From the NCBI GenBank assembly GCA_014084085.1, contig NPFB01000005.1, positions 310,001 through 374,000 of the forward strand: a DNA stretch of 64,000 bases, in the 5' to 3' direction. This DNA is from Hondaea fermentalgiana (lineage: Eukaryota > Sar > Bigyra > Thraustochytrida > Thraustochytriidae). This document shows positions 22,037-32,352 of this stretch, piece by piece. Each line of letters starts with the position of its first letter. Positions within the stretch are counted from its first letter, which is position 1. The position numbers and the translations under genes were made by a program. The notes below the pieces were generated by a model. That model did no database searches, had not been told where the DNA came from, and was given only the letters and a program-made list of their open reading frames with translations.

Positions 22037-23134
22037 TTAAAGGCCACGCATGAGGATGAACTCATGAACGGCGCCGCCGAGAGGCGCGCCAATGAGAGGA
22101 CCAATGGTATACACCCAGAAACCATTCTGAGGGCCAGGGAAGGCAATATCGCCCCAGCCGGCGCAGGCCGCGACAAGACGGGGGCCAAGATCACGAGCCG
22201 GGTTGTAGCCAGCCTGGTTGATGGCACCAAAGATGGCAACGTTGAGGATGATGACCATGGACACACCAAAGGCAGCGGCAGCGGGGCCAAGGCGGAGCTG
22301 GTTGCGGGGGTCGTTGAGCGCGAGGACGGAGAACATAAGCACGGCAGTACCGAGGATCTCGCAGCCGAGCGAACCGGCCATGGTCACGTGCGTGTAGCCC
22401 CAGCCAAGACCTTCAGTGTTGCGGTAGCCCGGGTTAGGGTAGTACATGCCAAAGATGGAGGCAGACCAGTCACTGTTCTCCTCGCCGCGGATGATGCCGT
22501 TGGTGTACTCGAAAGTCTCAATGCTGGTGCCCATGAGCAGGTAGACCATGGCGGCGCCGGCAAAGCAGCCGAGGAGCTGGGCGAACCAGTAGGGAAGCAG
22601 CTTCCATGCGGGGAAGTCCTCGGGCTTGAGCAGCATGAGGGAGAGACTGACGGAAGGGTTGATGTGCGCGCCGGAGATGGAGCCGGTGGTCCAGATGGCG
22701 AGGAGCACGGCGAAGCCCCAAATGACGGAGACCTGGAAGAGGCCGGACTGCGCGGCGAAGAGCGTGGCGGTGGCGTTGATGCCGCAGCCGTAGAGAATGA
22801 GGAGAAAGCATCCGATGAACTCGGCGACAAGCTCGCGCGTGAACGAGGGCGTGCGCATCTCATCGGGGGTGTCCGTGGGGTCGCAGCGCAGCTTCTGGAT
22901 GAAGCCGACGTACTGGCCCTGGAGGCCGGTGTGCGGGTTTTCCATGCCGTTCATCTCTGCGCTGGTCTCGGAGCGGTTCTCATGCTTGGCGTACTCCATC
23001 TGCATGCTGATGGGGTCTGCGGGTGATCCCGGCGTTCCCGGCGCGGTGGCATTGGCGCGGGCCACCGTGGGGGCGTTCACGCGGTGGTTCTCCTGCTGCG
23101 TGCGTGCATCCTGGCCTTCGTCAGCGCCGATCAT
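22037..23134 (-). CDS. Aquaglyceroporin (MIP family), copy 3, with NPS in place of the first NPA
   Basis: A 365-residue MIP channel, started at the ATG at 23134 (A at -3), which gives the same MIGAD start as copy 2; the longer open frame upstream has only a GTG. Six predicted spans. The first pore motif is GAHINPSV (residues 159-161 read NPS, not NPA). The second is the canonical NPARD at 311-315 with the aquaglyceroporin Asp. The N-terminus is about 25 residues longer than in copy 2. Ala-to-Ser at this site keeps a small side chain and is tolerated in some MIP channels, so function is probably kept while selectivity may shift (inference). It ends in LMRGL like its paralogues. Confidence 0.93.
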   Translation of the reverse strand: MIGADEGQDARTQQENHRVNAPTVARANATAPGTPGSPADPISMQMEYAKHENRSETSAEMNGMENPHTGLQGQYVGFIQKLRCDPTDTPDEMRTPSFTRELVAEFIGCFLLILYGCGINATATLFAAQSGLFQVSVIWGFAVLLAIWTTGSISGAHINPSVSLSLMLLKPEDFPAWKLLPYWFAQLLGCFAGAAMVYLLMGTSIETFEYTNGIIRGEENSDWSASIFGMYYPNPGYRNTEGLGWGYTHVTMAGSLGCEILGTAVLMFSVLALNDPRNQLRLGPAAAAFGVSMVIILNVAIFGAINQAGYNPARDLGPRLVAACAGWGDIAFPGPQNGFWVYTIGPLIGAPLGGAVHEFILMRGL

Positions 23135-25911
23135 CGTGCCTGCTCTTCTGCTTCGCTCGCGCGTGCGTTCAACTGCTGCGTCTCTCTCTCCAATTCGGCT
23201 CTGCGACTTGCGCTGCGTTCGAGGTTTGCTGCTCCTGTCGGTCGCGCCGCAGCGCAGCCAGCTCTGCCGCGCGTCCAGCACAGCAAGGCTTCAGCCGCCT
23301 GGGATTCCGCTCTCCTTCCTCGCCCCCCTCCTTGCGTCTGTCGCGCACTGGTCGATCGACGCGAGTTCCTCCCATGCGCTGCGCGGCGGTCGCGCTGAGC
23401 CCGGCTCCAGGAAGCCCCGCCGCCGCCTGGGAACGCGCGGCGGCGACGCGACGCGGCGGCGGGGCGAGGCAGCAGAGCAGGGCAGAGCAGAGCAGAGCGG
23501 GGCAGGCGCGGCGCGACGCGACGCGGCGCGACGCGACGCGGCCCGCGACGGACGCGCGAGGATGAGGCTGCGGCTGCGGCTGGCGAGCGGCGCGAGGGAG
23601 GGAGGCAGGGCGGGCAGGGCGAGGCGGGGCCAGGAAACGGAGCGGAATCGGAGGAAGCCGAGGCTTTCGCCAGCAGCCAGGCCCCGGCGGAAGGAAGGAG
23701 GGAGGGAGGATGGACGAAGGAATGCACGGGTGCGGGTATGGGTGTCGCATGTGTGTGCAGGCCTTTGCGCGGAGGCGTGGCGTGATCCGGGGCTGGCCGC
23801 TTGCGCGAGCTCGTTTCGGGCTCGTCACTCGCGCGATGGACGGGCCGATCCAGGCGTCGGCCGCCTCGGTGATGAATGGAATTCCTGCGCGCGAGCGATC
23901 GTCCTGGGTGCGTGCGCGCGGCCGCTGCGCGACGACCCGAGACTGCGAGACGTGCAGGTGTACGCATACGTAGTGTATGTATACGTGCGCGCAGCTCTCT
24001 CTCGCTCGCAAACCGGCCGGCCGGCCGGCCGACGGGACGCCGCGGCCAGGCGGCCCGCCAGCCAGGTGTGCGGGAGTGGCAGCTCTGCGCGTATGCGCTC
24101 GCGCACCAACCAACTCGACTGACTTGAAGCACGACAGAGCGCCAGCGCCTGCTTGCGTGCCTGCCTGCCTGCCTGCCTGTCCAGTGAGGCTATCTATCTA
24201 TCTTGCGGATGGATGAACCCGTGTGCCGGTCTTTCTTTCTTCGAAACCTGCTTTTCTTCCTTGCTTCCTTCTTTCATTCTTGGCGTCCTGGGTTTCTTGC
24301 TCTCTCGTTCTTGGCGTCCTGGCCAGCCAGCCAGCCACTGCCAGCAGCAACTTGCTTTCTTGCTTGCTCGCTCGCTCGCTGATCCGTCGTACGCGCGTCG
24401 CGCTGCTGCTGCGGCGGCTTCGTTTGGCGCGATCCGCCGGCCATTGTGGCGGCTGCGGAGGGTGAACGGAGTTACGCGCCCCTTCGCGCGTGCATTTACT
24501 GTTATCTCTAACCATAGCCGAGTCGATCGCGATGTTGCATGCATTCGTTCCTTCGTTCATTCATGCCCGGCGCAGCGTCTACTCTGCAGTGTGTTTGTTG
24601 GCCCCGGCAGCGGCACTGCAGTGCAGGCTGCAGCTGCTGCTGCCTGCGTCGGAGGCGCCGCGAGTGCCGTCGGAGGCGTGGCGGATGGAGAGGGAGAAAG
24701 AAACCTGAGAGAAAGAAAGGAAGAAAGAAGGACGCTCGTGACGGGAGGCAGAGCGCGGGGCTGACGCGCCGTATCGGGAAGCACAAGCAGGAAGCGGACG
24801 CGAGGCGAGGCGACGCGAGGCGAGGCCAAGGCGCCGCACGCCCTCCCTCCCGAGCAGAAGAGGCACGTCGAGTCGAGTCGAGTCGAGTTGACGTGGCTCG
24901 ACGTGAGTTCGAGGGGAACGATCGAGCGAGAAGCGGCCGCGACAGGAGCCGAGGCGCGGTCGCGGAGAGGCAGGGACGGGCGAGCGCGAAGTGGCTTTCG
25001 CGGCTTTCGCAGGGGCGGGAGGCGCAGCGGCAAGGCAGCGACGCGCAGGAAGCGGCCCTTGCGTGCGAGGACGGAAAAGAGGAAGAAGGGGAGGCGGCAG
25101 CGAATGAATACACGGACGGTCAGGACTCGACCCGACTCGACTCGACTCGACTCGTCCGCGCGGGCAGCCGCAGCTTTATCTGCAGCAGGCAAGGAGGCAG
25201 TGTTGCGGAGAGACGCAGCTGCTGCTGCTGGTGCTGGCAGCAGCCGCAACCGTTCCTGCCTGGCTGCTGCACTGCGAGCAATGCGTGCGCGCGGCAGGTT
25301 AGTGATTTTGAAGACCGGATGTTGGACCTGCCGCAGCCGACGAGATTCAGCCGCACGAAACGAATCGAATCGAATCGAATCGAATCGAATCGAAGGACCG
25401 CCGCACCGCAGCGGCCGCAAAACCTTGCAGTGCGTGCAAAGGGCGCGGCACGTGGAGACGCGTGCGTCTGCGTGCGTTGCATCGCGGTGCGCTGCGCCGC
25501 GCCGCGGTGCCGTTGTCGCTAGTGCGCGCGGCTGCGGAGCGGTGCAGCGGCCTTCGCATAAAGCGGGCCGCCGGACCGCGAACGCCAGAGCATGAGAGTA
25601 GTGGGGACAGAGCGGCAGAGACAGAGCCCGCAGCCGCGTATGTCACTGGCGTCCCCACGTATGCCACCGCCGTTAGGTCCAGAGAGCAAGAGCCTTGAGC
25701 CAGCAACGATCGATCGATCGAACGAACGAACGAACGAACGAACGAACGAACGAATGAGCGGCACGGGTTGATCGAACGAGCGAATGGACGAAGCGAACGG
25801 AGCGAGCCGCAGCCGCGGCCTACGGTGGAGCGAACGAGCGAAAGTACGAGCGGATGCGTGGACGTAGGGGAGTTAGTTATAGTTAGTTAGTTTGGGAGAG
25901 CGAAGCCAAGC

Positions 25912-25912
25912 T

Positions 25913-25966
<54 letters not shown>
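25912..25966. repeat. (CTTT)n microsatellite
   Basis: About thirteen near-perfect CTTT units in a row, the longest pure microsatellite in the window. Confidence 0.95.
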
Positions 25967-25967
<1 letters not shown>

Positions 25968-27799
25968 GGCGCGCGCTGCAGCTGAGACGAAGACGAGCCG
26001 GTCGAGCCGCCTGCACCGCGCATTGCACTGCATTGCACTGCACTGCACTGCACTGCGCGGCGCTCGTGACGGAGCAGGAGACGCGCGCGCAATGCGGTGT
26101 CGTCGGAGGCCCAAGAAGTGCGCGTACGCGGCGGCGCGTAACATCAAGCAGTGCAGCAGGACACGCGTCCTCACACGCTCGCATTCTGCGCGTGAAGACG
26201 GAACAAGTAGCCGCAGCAGCTCAGGCATTCATTCATTCATTCATTCATTCATTCATTTATTCTAGCAGTAGGCCTACCATGGCTAACTGTAAAGCCCGGC
26301 TCGCGGATGCCGGGCAGATAGAGGTTGGTCCATCCTCCCTCACCCACTCCCGGCAGCCGTAGCCGCAGCTGGCAGGCAGGTGAAATGCGAGCGTCCTCGG
26401 CGCGAAAGCACGGAGCGGCGGGACGCCGGGGGTATTATATCGGCAGCCGCAGCCTGCCCGGCCCGGCCCGCGCGAGCCGTAGCCGCAGCCGCTGCCGTTG
26501 CTGCTGTGCTGCTACTGCGTATGCCAGATGTAGGTGTGTGGTGCGATGCGGGCGCGCGCGGACGAGATCCGACCACTCTTCCTTTTTTCTTTTCTTTTCT
26601 TTTCATTTCTTTCCTCTTGCTTTCAAAGTTCTTCTTGTCTTGACCAAACACTCACGCGATGGTGACCCACGACCGCGAGCTCGTTCTCAGCCGCCGTCTG
26701 TCTGCACCGCACTGCGCTGCCGAGGAGGTAGGTGGATGAAGAAAGATGGGTGGAAGGAAGGGAAGGCCTCGCCTCGGTTACGTGCTTGCTCCGACGTCCG
26801 AGTGAGAGGGACCGACCCTCGCCGAATGCCATAGGCGCGTCATCGGCAAGGGGCTTTGCAGCCCATCCCGGCGCAGTGCAGCGCCACGCGATGGCGATGG
26901 CTCCAACTCGTGCGAGACAAGCACGCAAACAATCAAACAAAAGAGCAACACAATACAAGACATGAGATGCTAAAACATGACGAGACAAATCGCACGAGAC
27001 TGGAAGCGATGGGTGGATCTTGGAGCAGCGATGCGAGCAACAACTACAGCTGCAGGCAGAGCAGCCAAAGGACTGTTTGGCTGCGCCGACCGGCAGCGGG
27101 CCGCCGAGCAGGCAGCTAAGCCGGCGGGCCTGGCCGGTCCGAACCATGCGGACTGATTTGTGACGCATGCTCGGAAGACCGACTGGCAGCCACTGCCAGT
27201 TGCAGCTCGCGCGGCGACGCATGCAGCAGTTTCGCTCGCAAACGGGTCCAGAAATCTGGGACGTGGTGGCGTACGTACAGCTCTGTTCGGGCTTGCAGCC
27301 GTAGCCGATTCATCGATCGATTTTATTACTCAATCGAATTTATTGGCGCCACCTCCAAACATCAAGCACGCAATGCATGATGCATGGCCCGTTTCGTCGC
27401 GTCAGCGGTGCTGCTACTCCAAAAAGACCCCATCTCAAAGGATGCGACGCATCATGTCGCAGTACTTTCGAAGCTCTTGACAGCCAACCTTTCAACCCCG
27501 GGGTGGATATCCACCCGTTCGTCCTCTCGCTGACGCGCCATGTCTCCGCTGGCCGATGCCAAACCCCTGCACAATCCGGACGACCATTGACGCCATCATC
27601 GGGCATGAAAATTGCTCTCTCGATTCATCTTCGCTCTGGCAGCTTCAAATGATGCCTTTGATGGAGATCACGTCCACAAAGCGCGACCTCTTGCAAATTT
27701 TGATGAGCATTGTCTGGCCGCCCGGCTCACAAGTTGCGTTCCTTTCACTTGCGTTGTAAGGCTCTTCTTTAGGTTGAGCATGAAGCAGTCGAGCAATTT

Positions 27800-28345
27800 T
27801 GACTTGGTCCTATTTTGGCATCATCATTGCAGATAGACATGCACAACAGCTAAAGCTGCATTTGCTAGCTCCTGGACATCCACTCGACAAATTCTTGAGA
27901 ACTACTCAAAGTCGCTTGCTCGATTTGTCCTTTTGCATTTAAGCTTCTTCGTCGTGAGAGGCGACGATTAACGTAGCGACCGCATCGTTTCTGGCATCAT
28001 CGTTGCACAGAATATTGTTTGATGGACCGAAGTCTACTTTATGGCAGTTCGAGCTGCAGTTGCTGGCTCTCGGACATCCACTCAACGAATTCTTGAGACC
28101 AAGTCAACGTCGCTTCATAAATCCATCCTTTTGTATTCTTAGCCTCTTAGTCATAAGAGGCAACAATTAGCATAGCGACTCGACCTTGAAGGTACCGTTG
28201 TCGCCGGAAATCTTGCATGGCAGCCCAAGCTGTACTGTCGACCTCCCAGACGTTCACTTGACAAAAAATACGTAGCCACTTTTCTTGTCCTAAACAGTCT
28301 AGCTGATCACGCTGCCAAAGCTCTTCATTTGTCATCTGCTGCGGG
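27800..28345. repeat. ~190-bp degenerate tandem repeat
   Basis: Three copies are recognisable. Shared blocks in copies 1 and 2 are GGCATCATC(A/G)TTGCA, GCT(A/G)GCTC..GGACATCCACTC(A/G)AC, (A/G)AATTCTTGAGA, a TCCTTTTG(C/T)ATT block, and AGAGGC(G/A)AC(G/A)ATTA then TAGCGAC. Copy 3 (about 28190-28345) keeps the CAGCCCAAGCTG..GACCTCCCAGACGTTCACTTGAC part but is more decayed. The GGACATCCACTC block sits near 27877 and again near 28071. Confidence 0.65.
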
Positions 28346-28536
28346 AACGATAGCCGAAGCTATCTCACATCTCATTCAAAATGGCGCAACTCTTCTTTTT
28401 GAAGACATTTCGCTAACGCTTTCTCACGTGCTCTTGATAAATACTACATAATGATTACTCTGGAGCTTTTACATCTACAACAGCGCCGTCTCCGAAAAAT
28501 TTACACATTCCGATAATCAATCTCGATCGTGAATTC

Positions 28537-28602
28537 CTTTCTTCCGTTCGTACGTACGTTCGTACGTTCGTACGTACGTAAGAACGAACGAGAGGAAGAA
28601 AG
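28537..28602 (-). terminator. Hairpin just after the glycosyltransferase stop codon
   Basis: CTTTCTTCC-GTTCGT at 28537-28551 pairs with ACGAAC...GGAAGAAAG ending at 28602, with a 4-base bulge. The inner ACGTACG/CGTACGT arms are also complementary. The minus-strand stop codon occupies 28605-28607, so this structure opens the 3' UTR. A role in 3'-end formation or mRNA stability is inference; in a eukaryote it is not a bacterial-type terminator. Confidence 0.45.
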
Positions 28603-28604
28603 AG

Positions 28605-31496
28605 TTACTGCTGGTCGTCGGCCTGATCCATCTCTCGCGCTTCGCCCAAGGCACGATAACGCATCTCCCGCGCATTCTCCACAACCGTGGACGTAATGAG
28701 ACCTCGCACATAGGCAACATCTCGTTGCGCCGCCGAGCCCGCGTCCGATGCCATCGCTGCCATGAAGCGCCGTGGCGACCGCATAATGCTTTCCCGATGG
28801 GGTCGCACGGTATGCGCCAAGGGCAAGAGGCTTGTAAAGGCCGAAACGTTCTCGTCAACTCCGTCTGAATCCGGCTCGAGACTTGCGGCGAGCTCGCGAG
28901 CTCGCGCGGCGTACGATGACTCCGGGTCAAGACATGCATCCACGTCCGTCACGAGAACCTTGTGCAAATCCTGCACATGCACAGGCGCAGGGCCACATCC
29001 GAGCTCAAAAACCCGCCGACCCCAGAATCGCTGGTCCATAATGAGCACGCCAGTGGTCAAGCTCGGTTTGCCAGCACGCAAGATCTCACCCGTGGTCCCC
29101 AGGCCCCCATGGGCAATGACACAATCGACCTGCGGAAAAAGCTTCGAAAACGGCGCACCTGCGTCCACCAACATGCGACCCTCGCTGACCAATTCATGCG
29201 CGCGGCTCTCTACTGCATCCACGGACCCAGACAGTTCTTCGACCTTGATCGCGTTCGAATTCCCTACCAAGGCAATGACACGTGGACGCTGTGCGCACTG
29301 CTCCACCACCATGATGGCCAGCTCGAGAATGCGCGTCCGCGGTACCGGCATGCTGCTGAACGCCATGACTACGAGAGGCTCCTTGGCTGCGCGAGCATCC
29401 ACGATCATCCGCATGTATCTGGCATCTAGGGGAGGTACTGCGCCGCTGCGCAGAAAAATAAAGTCCGTCAGAACTGCATGTTCGTGCCAATCGGATGGCT
29501 TGCCGCCAAAGACAGTCTGATTGATCGGCACAATCACGGGAATGTCTTGCGAAACAATCAGTCCGTAGTCGTTCACGCGATAACTGTAGGGTTGCAGGCC
29601 TCGAGCACGGCGCATCGAGTTCAACACAGCATTAAAGTCGAATGGATTGTTCTCCATAAATAACTTGATTCGTCCGTACAGCGTGTGAGACACCACAGGG
29701 TCTCCGCTGTTGGCAATCGGTGAGATGGCCGGATAATGTTTGCTTGGAATCACCGACGGCTGAAGCATGAAGCCAATAATGGGGATTCGCAAGCTCTCGG
29801 AAAGAATCATGGCAATGTGTGCCGTGGTGAAGCCAAACATGACCACGTCAGGCCGGAGGGCACGACACCAGTAGTGGAACATGGGCTCGCTATCAAAGAA
29901 CTCGCGCTCAGAGTGACCAAGCATAGCCAACTGCATGGCGGTCGAGCTTTGTCGAAGGGCCCACTGCGCTACTGCGGTTGTAATGCGCTTCTCCGAGTCG
30001 CCTCCGCTCGTACGGAATTGAATTGCTCCGTGCGGAACCTCACTGTAGCGCTCAACCAGCGGGCGGTACCGATCCTCCGTGCAAATGGTTACAAGGTATC
30101 CACATTGCGACGCAAGTCCACGTGCGAGAGCAATAAAAGGTTGCACATCGCCGCGCGTCCCACGCGTGCAAACAAAGACGTGTTTGGCGTACTGGCGCGG
30201 TCCACGAGTGCTTGCTGTGTTCTCCGAGCTCGCGCGCGTTGCGCCGTCGTGGCGGGCGTGATCATCCTCATCTTCATCTTCACTACCGCCACGAGGTTGT
30301 CCCTCTTCCTCTTCCTCTGTGTCGTCGCCATGTCGAACTGGCCTCATGCCTATAGAGGGCGTCCCCGGGGGGCTCATCGTCAATCCCCGAGGCAAGGGAA
30401 AACCTTCCTCCTCCGCGAGGGCCTCGTAATCGACGCTCACTTGCAGCCTGCAGGGCTCCATACCGGCGTCGTCAAAGACGACAATGTCCGTTTCGGGATC
30501 CTTGAGCCACATGGTCGCCGAGGCAAGGCCTTCGCGCCGCGCCGCTTGTGAAGGGACACAAGCCTGGTGCACAAGATCGGAGACGCAAACCCGTACCTCG
30601 CCGACACACATGCGCAAACCGGCACGGAGACGTCCAAAGTACTGGCAATCGACGCGAAAGATGACCACATCCGCTGGCATGACCCTGCCAAGATCGAGAA
30701 CCGTGCTGCCCATGCTTCGCTGCATCTCTTCTTGCTCCTCTCCATGAGCATGGTTGTTCTCCTCGTTGTCATCGTCCAAAGCGCCGCTGTACGTGACAAA
30801 GCCATCAGCTGTCCAAACGACCGCCGTCTCGGCGCTCGCGCCAGTGCGATCAATCGTAGCCGTCACGACGTAGCCGTTCTTGAGCTCCTTGTGTTGCAGT
30901 CGACCATTTACGGGAAGATGCGAGACCCCATGAACTTTGACGCAAAAGCTGGCCTGTTGCGCCAAGAGCGATCTGCTACTCAAAAGCGAAATGTTTTGCA
31001 TTTCCGGATCCTCCATCTCCTCGTCCTCATCCTCGTCCTCGGCTTCGGCCTCGGCATCAGCAGCAGCATGGCCCGTAACCATCGCCAAGAGCCTCGTGTT
31101 GCCAAGAATCTGGTTCACCACGCGCTGTGAGCCTTGTGAGATGGCCTCGCCTAGAGCGTGCCACGCGTCCAGAGGGAGGTACGGATGCGCTTCTTCTTCG
31201 TGCGCCTTGGCCTCGAGTTCCTCTACGCGCGCGCGGAGCGCTGCATTCTCTTGACGTAGTCGCCGCACCTCGCTCGCGCTCAGGTTTGGGCGGGGCACGT
31301 GCTCACCGGATGCACCATGAGGCAGTACTGCCACCCCCGTTCTGCTCGTCTGCAGCACGCTATCGGAGAGCCCTCGCGCCAGCTGCTGCTGTTGATGCTG
31401 TTGCTGCCGCGGCGGCGGCGAGGACTCGCGCTGCAGCGGTCCCTGCTGTTCCTGCTGCCGCCGCCGCTGCGACACGCGCTGCGACCAGCGCCGCAT
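28605..31496 (-). CDS. UDP-glycosyltransferase, sterol 3-beta-glucosyltransferase type, with C2-like N-terminal region
   Basis: A 963-residue protein, ATG at 31496 in GCC-ATG context. Order: Gln/Arg-rich start (1-45); short coiled coil (75-103); acidic run (146-164); a C2-like beta region at about 180-360 (W-L-K-D near 330, LQVSVDY at 351-357); acidic Ser-rich linker (390-430); then a two-domain GT-B glycosyltransferase at about 436-940. The acceptor-side domain opens with GTRGDVQPF (445-453), typical of sterol and GT28-like glucosyltransferases. The donor-side domain has HGGLGTTGE (796-804) and DQRFWG (821-826), the nucleotide-sugar binding signature. It probably transfers glucose from UDP-glucose to a sterol or similar lipid at a membrane; the N-terminal C2-like region could supply lipid binding. 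Fungal sterol enzymes use GRAM/PH domains there, so this layout differs. The acceptor is not proven. Confidence 0.88.
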   Translation of the reverse strand: MRRWSQRVSQRRRQQEQQGPLQRESSPPPRQQQHQQQQLARGLSDSVLQTSRTGVAVLPHGASGEHVPRPNLSASEVRRLRQENAALRARVEELEAKAHEEEAHPYLPLDAWHALGEAISQGSQRVVNQILGNTRLLAMVTGHAAADAEAEAEDEDEDEEMEDPEMQNISLLSSRSLLAQQASFCVKVHGVSHLPVNGRLQHKELKNGYVVTATIDRTGASAETAVVWTADGFVTYSGALDDDNEENNHAHGEEQEEMQRSMGSTVLDLGRVMPADVVIFRVDCQYFGRLRAGLRMCVGEVRVCVSDLVHQACVPSQAARREGLASATMWLKDPETDIVVFDDAGMEPCRLQVSVDYEALAEEEGFPLPRGLTMSPPGTPSIGMRPVRHGDDTEEEEEGQPRGGSEDEDEDDHARHDGATRASSENTASTRGPRQYAKHVFVCTRGTRGDVQPFIALARGLASQCGYLVTICTEDRYRPLVERYSEVPHGAIQFRTSGGDSEKRITTAVAQWALRQSSTAMQLAMLGHSEREFFDSEPMFHYWCRALRPDVVMFGFTTAHIAMILSESLRIPIIGFMLQPSVIPSKHYPAISPIANSGDPVVSHTLYGRIKLFMENNPFDFNAVLNSMRRARGLQPYSYRVNDYGLIVSQDIPVIVPINQTVFGGKPSDWHEHAVLTDFIFLRSGAVPPLDARYMRMIVDARAAKEPLVVMAFSSMPVPRTRILELAIMVVEQCAQRPRVIALVGNSNAIKVEELSGSVDAVESRAHELVSEGRMLVDAGAPFSKLFPQVDCVIAHGGLGTTGEILRAGKPSLTTGVLIMDQRFWGRRVFELGCGPAPVHVQDLHKVLVTDVDACLDPESSYAARARELAASLEPDSDGVDENVSAFTSLLPLAHTVRPHRESIMRSPRRFMAAMASDAGSAAQRDVAYVRGLITSTVVENAREMRYRALGEAREMDQADDQQ

Positions 31497-31855
31497 GGCG
31501 TCTCAAGTTTGGGCTTTGCACGTGCACTTCTTGCAAGTACTAAAGCAACCAAGCCTGGGTCACTCTCTCTCACTGCCAACCAGGAAGCGCCTGGCTCATG
31601 ATGACTTGGCGTGGCGGCCACCTTCGAACCCGGGCGCGCTGCACGAACGCTATTGCGTGTGCAGCGCGCCCGCCCCGAGGCTGGTTATTTTTACGAACAA
31701 TGAGAGAACGAGTCGGACGCCGCACGCGAATCTCGGCCCACTGCTGACTAGTAAGTACAAACGGCGCCGAAATGGCTCGTTGTCTGTGCCAGTGCTGGGT
31801 CGGTCGCCTTGTGGCATTCGCGGGCAACTACGCGCTTCTGTCACACTCTGACCTT

Positions 31856-31883
31856 TCTAGGCTAGCCTAGGCCTAGATCTAGA
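31856..31883. promoter_or_regulatory. CTAG/TAGGCCTA palindrome cluster
   Basis: Five overlapping CTAG cores, including CTAGGCCTAG, lie about 360 bp upstream of the glycosyltransferase ATG. A related cluster occurs upstream of the PA28-like gene at 35214-35246. A regulatory role is inferred only from position and repetition. Confidence 0.3.
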
Positions 31884-32260
31884 AGCTTGTGCGTCATTAT
31901 TCTTTTTTTTCTATGCGGAATCGTGCAGATTCGCCTCCAACTACTCGTCGATCAAGAATTAGTCTCTCGTCCAGCTTGCACCTTGATCTTTTCCAAAAGT
32001 TGCAAACCATACCCTGGTATACATACTACTACAGTGGTTTGTACGACGAGACGGTGGTTCCCACTTTCGTGCGACACAGCATGAGCTCGCAAGTACGACG
32101 CAGAGGTGGTCGTATTCTATACACACACGCGCACGCATCATATTTGGTAGAAGTGAAACATCATCATTGAAGGTATAGAAAGGTCGTGAAATAAGGTATA
32201 GGCCTACTCCGGGAAACCAGCCTACACCGAAGCTCGAGAAAAACCGTGAGGTCGCAAAAG

Positions 32261-32302
32261 GAGGCTCCCACAACATGATCAGAGGCTCCCACAACATGAT
32301 CA
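32261..32302. repeat. Perfect 21-bp tandem duplication
   Basis: The unit starting GAGGCTCCCACAACATGATC occurs twice head to tail (32261-32281 and 32282-32302) with no mismatch, so it is recent. It lies about 50 bp beyond the stop of the neighbouring minus-strand gene, probably in its 3' UTR. Confidence 0.9.
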
Positions 32303-32352
32303 GCTGCTTCAAGGTACAGGTACAATGGAAAATGAAAGACTGCAGCCCCGGA

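Larger units (their letters stand above)
23135..28536. other. Low-complexity spacer between aquaporin 3 and the glycosyltransferase gene
   Basis: Microsatellites dominate: (GCGAC)n-like at 23505-23550, (GTCGA)n at 24868-24890 and its complement (TCGAC)n at 25128-25156, (CGAAT)n at 25360-25394, (CGAA)n at 25720-25753, (CTTT)n at 25912-25966, (CACTG)n at 26024-26055 and (ATTC)n at 26226-26258. From 27.3 kb it is AT-richer and carries a ~190-bp repeat. The left end is the promoter side of aquaporin 3. No gene is supported. Confidence 0.45.
31497..32352. other. Spacer: glycosyltransferase promoter side and 3' flank of the coiled-coil/START-like gene
   Basis: Contains a 28-bp run of overlapping CTAG palindromes at 31856-31883, a TATAGGCCTA element near 32195, and a perfect 21-bp tandem duplication at 32261-32302. 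No gene is supported. Confidence 0.5.

Noticed and set aside
24150..26260. Tandem microsatellites considered as a CRISPR array or telomere-like repeats
   Set aside because: Units are 4-5 bp without spacers of constant length, differ from site to site, and the gene content is eukaryotic and internal.
31610..31640. TTCGAA-containing segment considered as the T-loop of a tRNA (also 9165, 18440 and 20687)
   Set aside because: The flanking bases do not form a T-stem and no acceptor or anticodon arm could be found.
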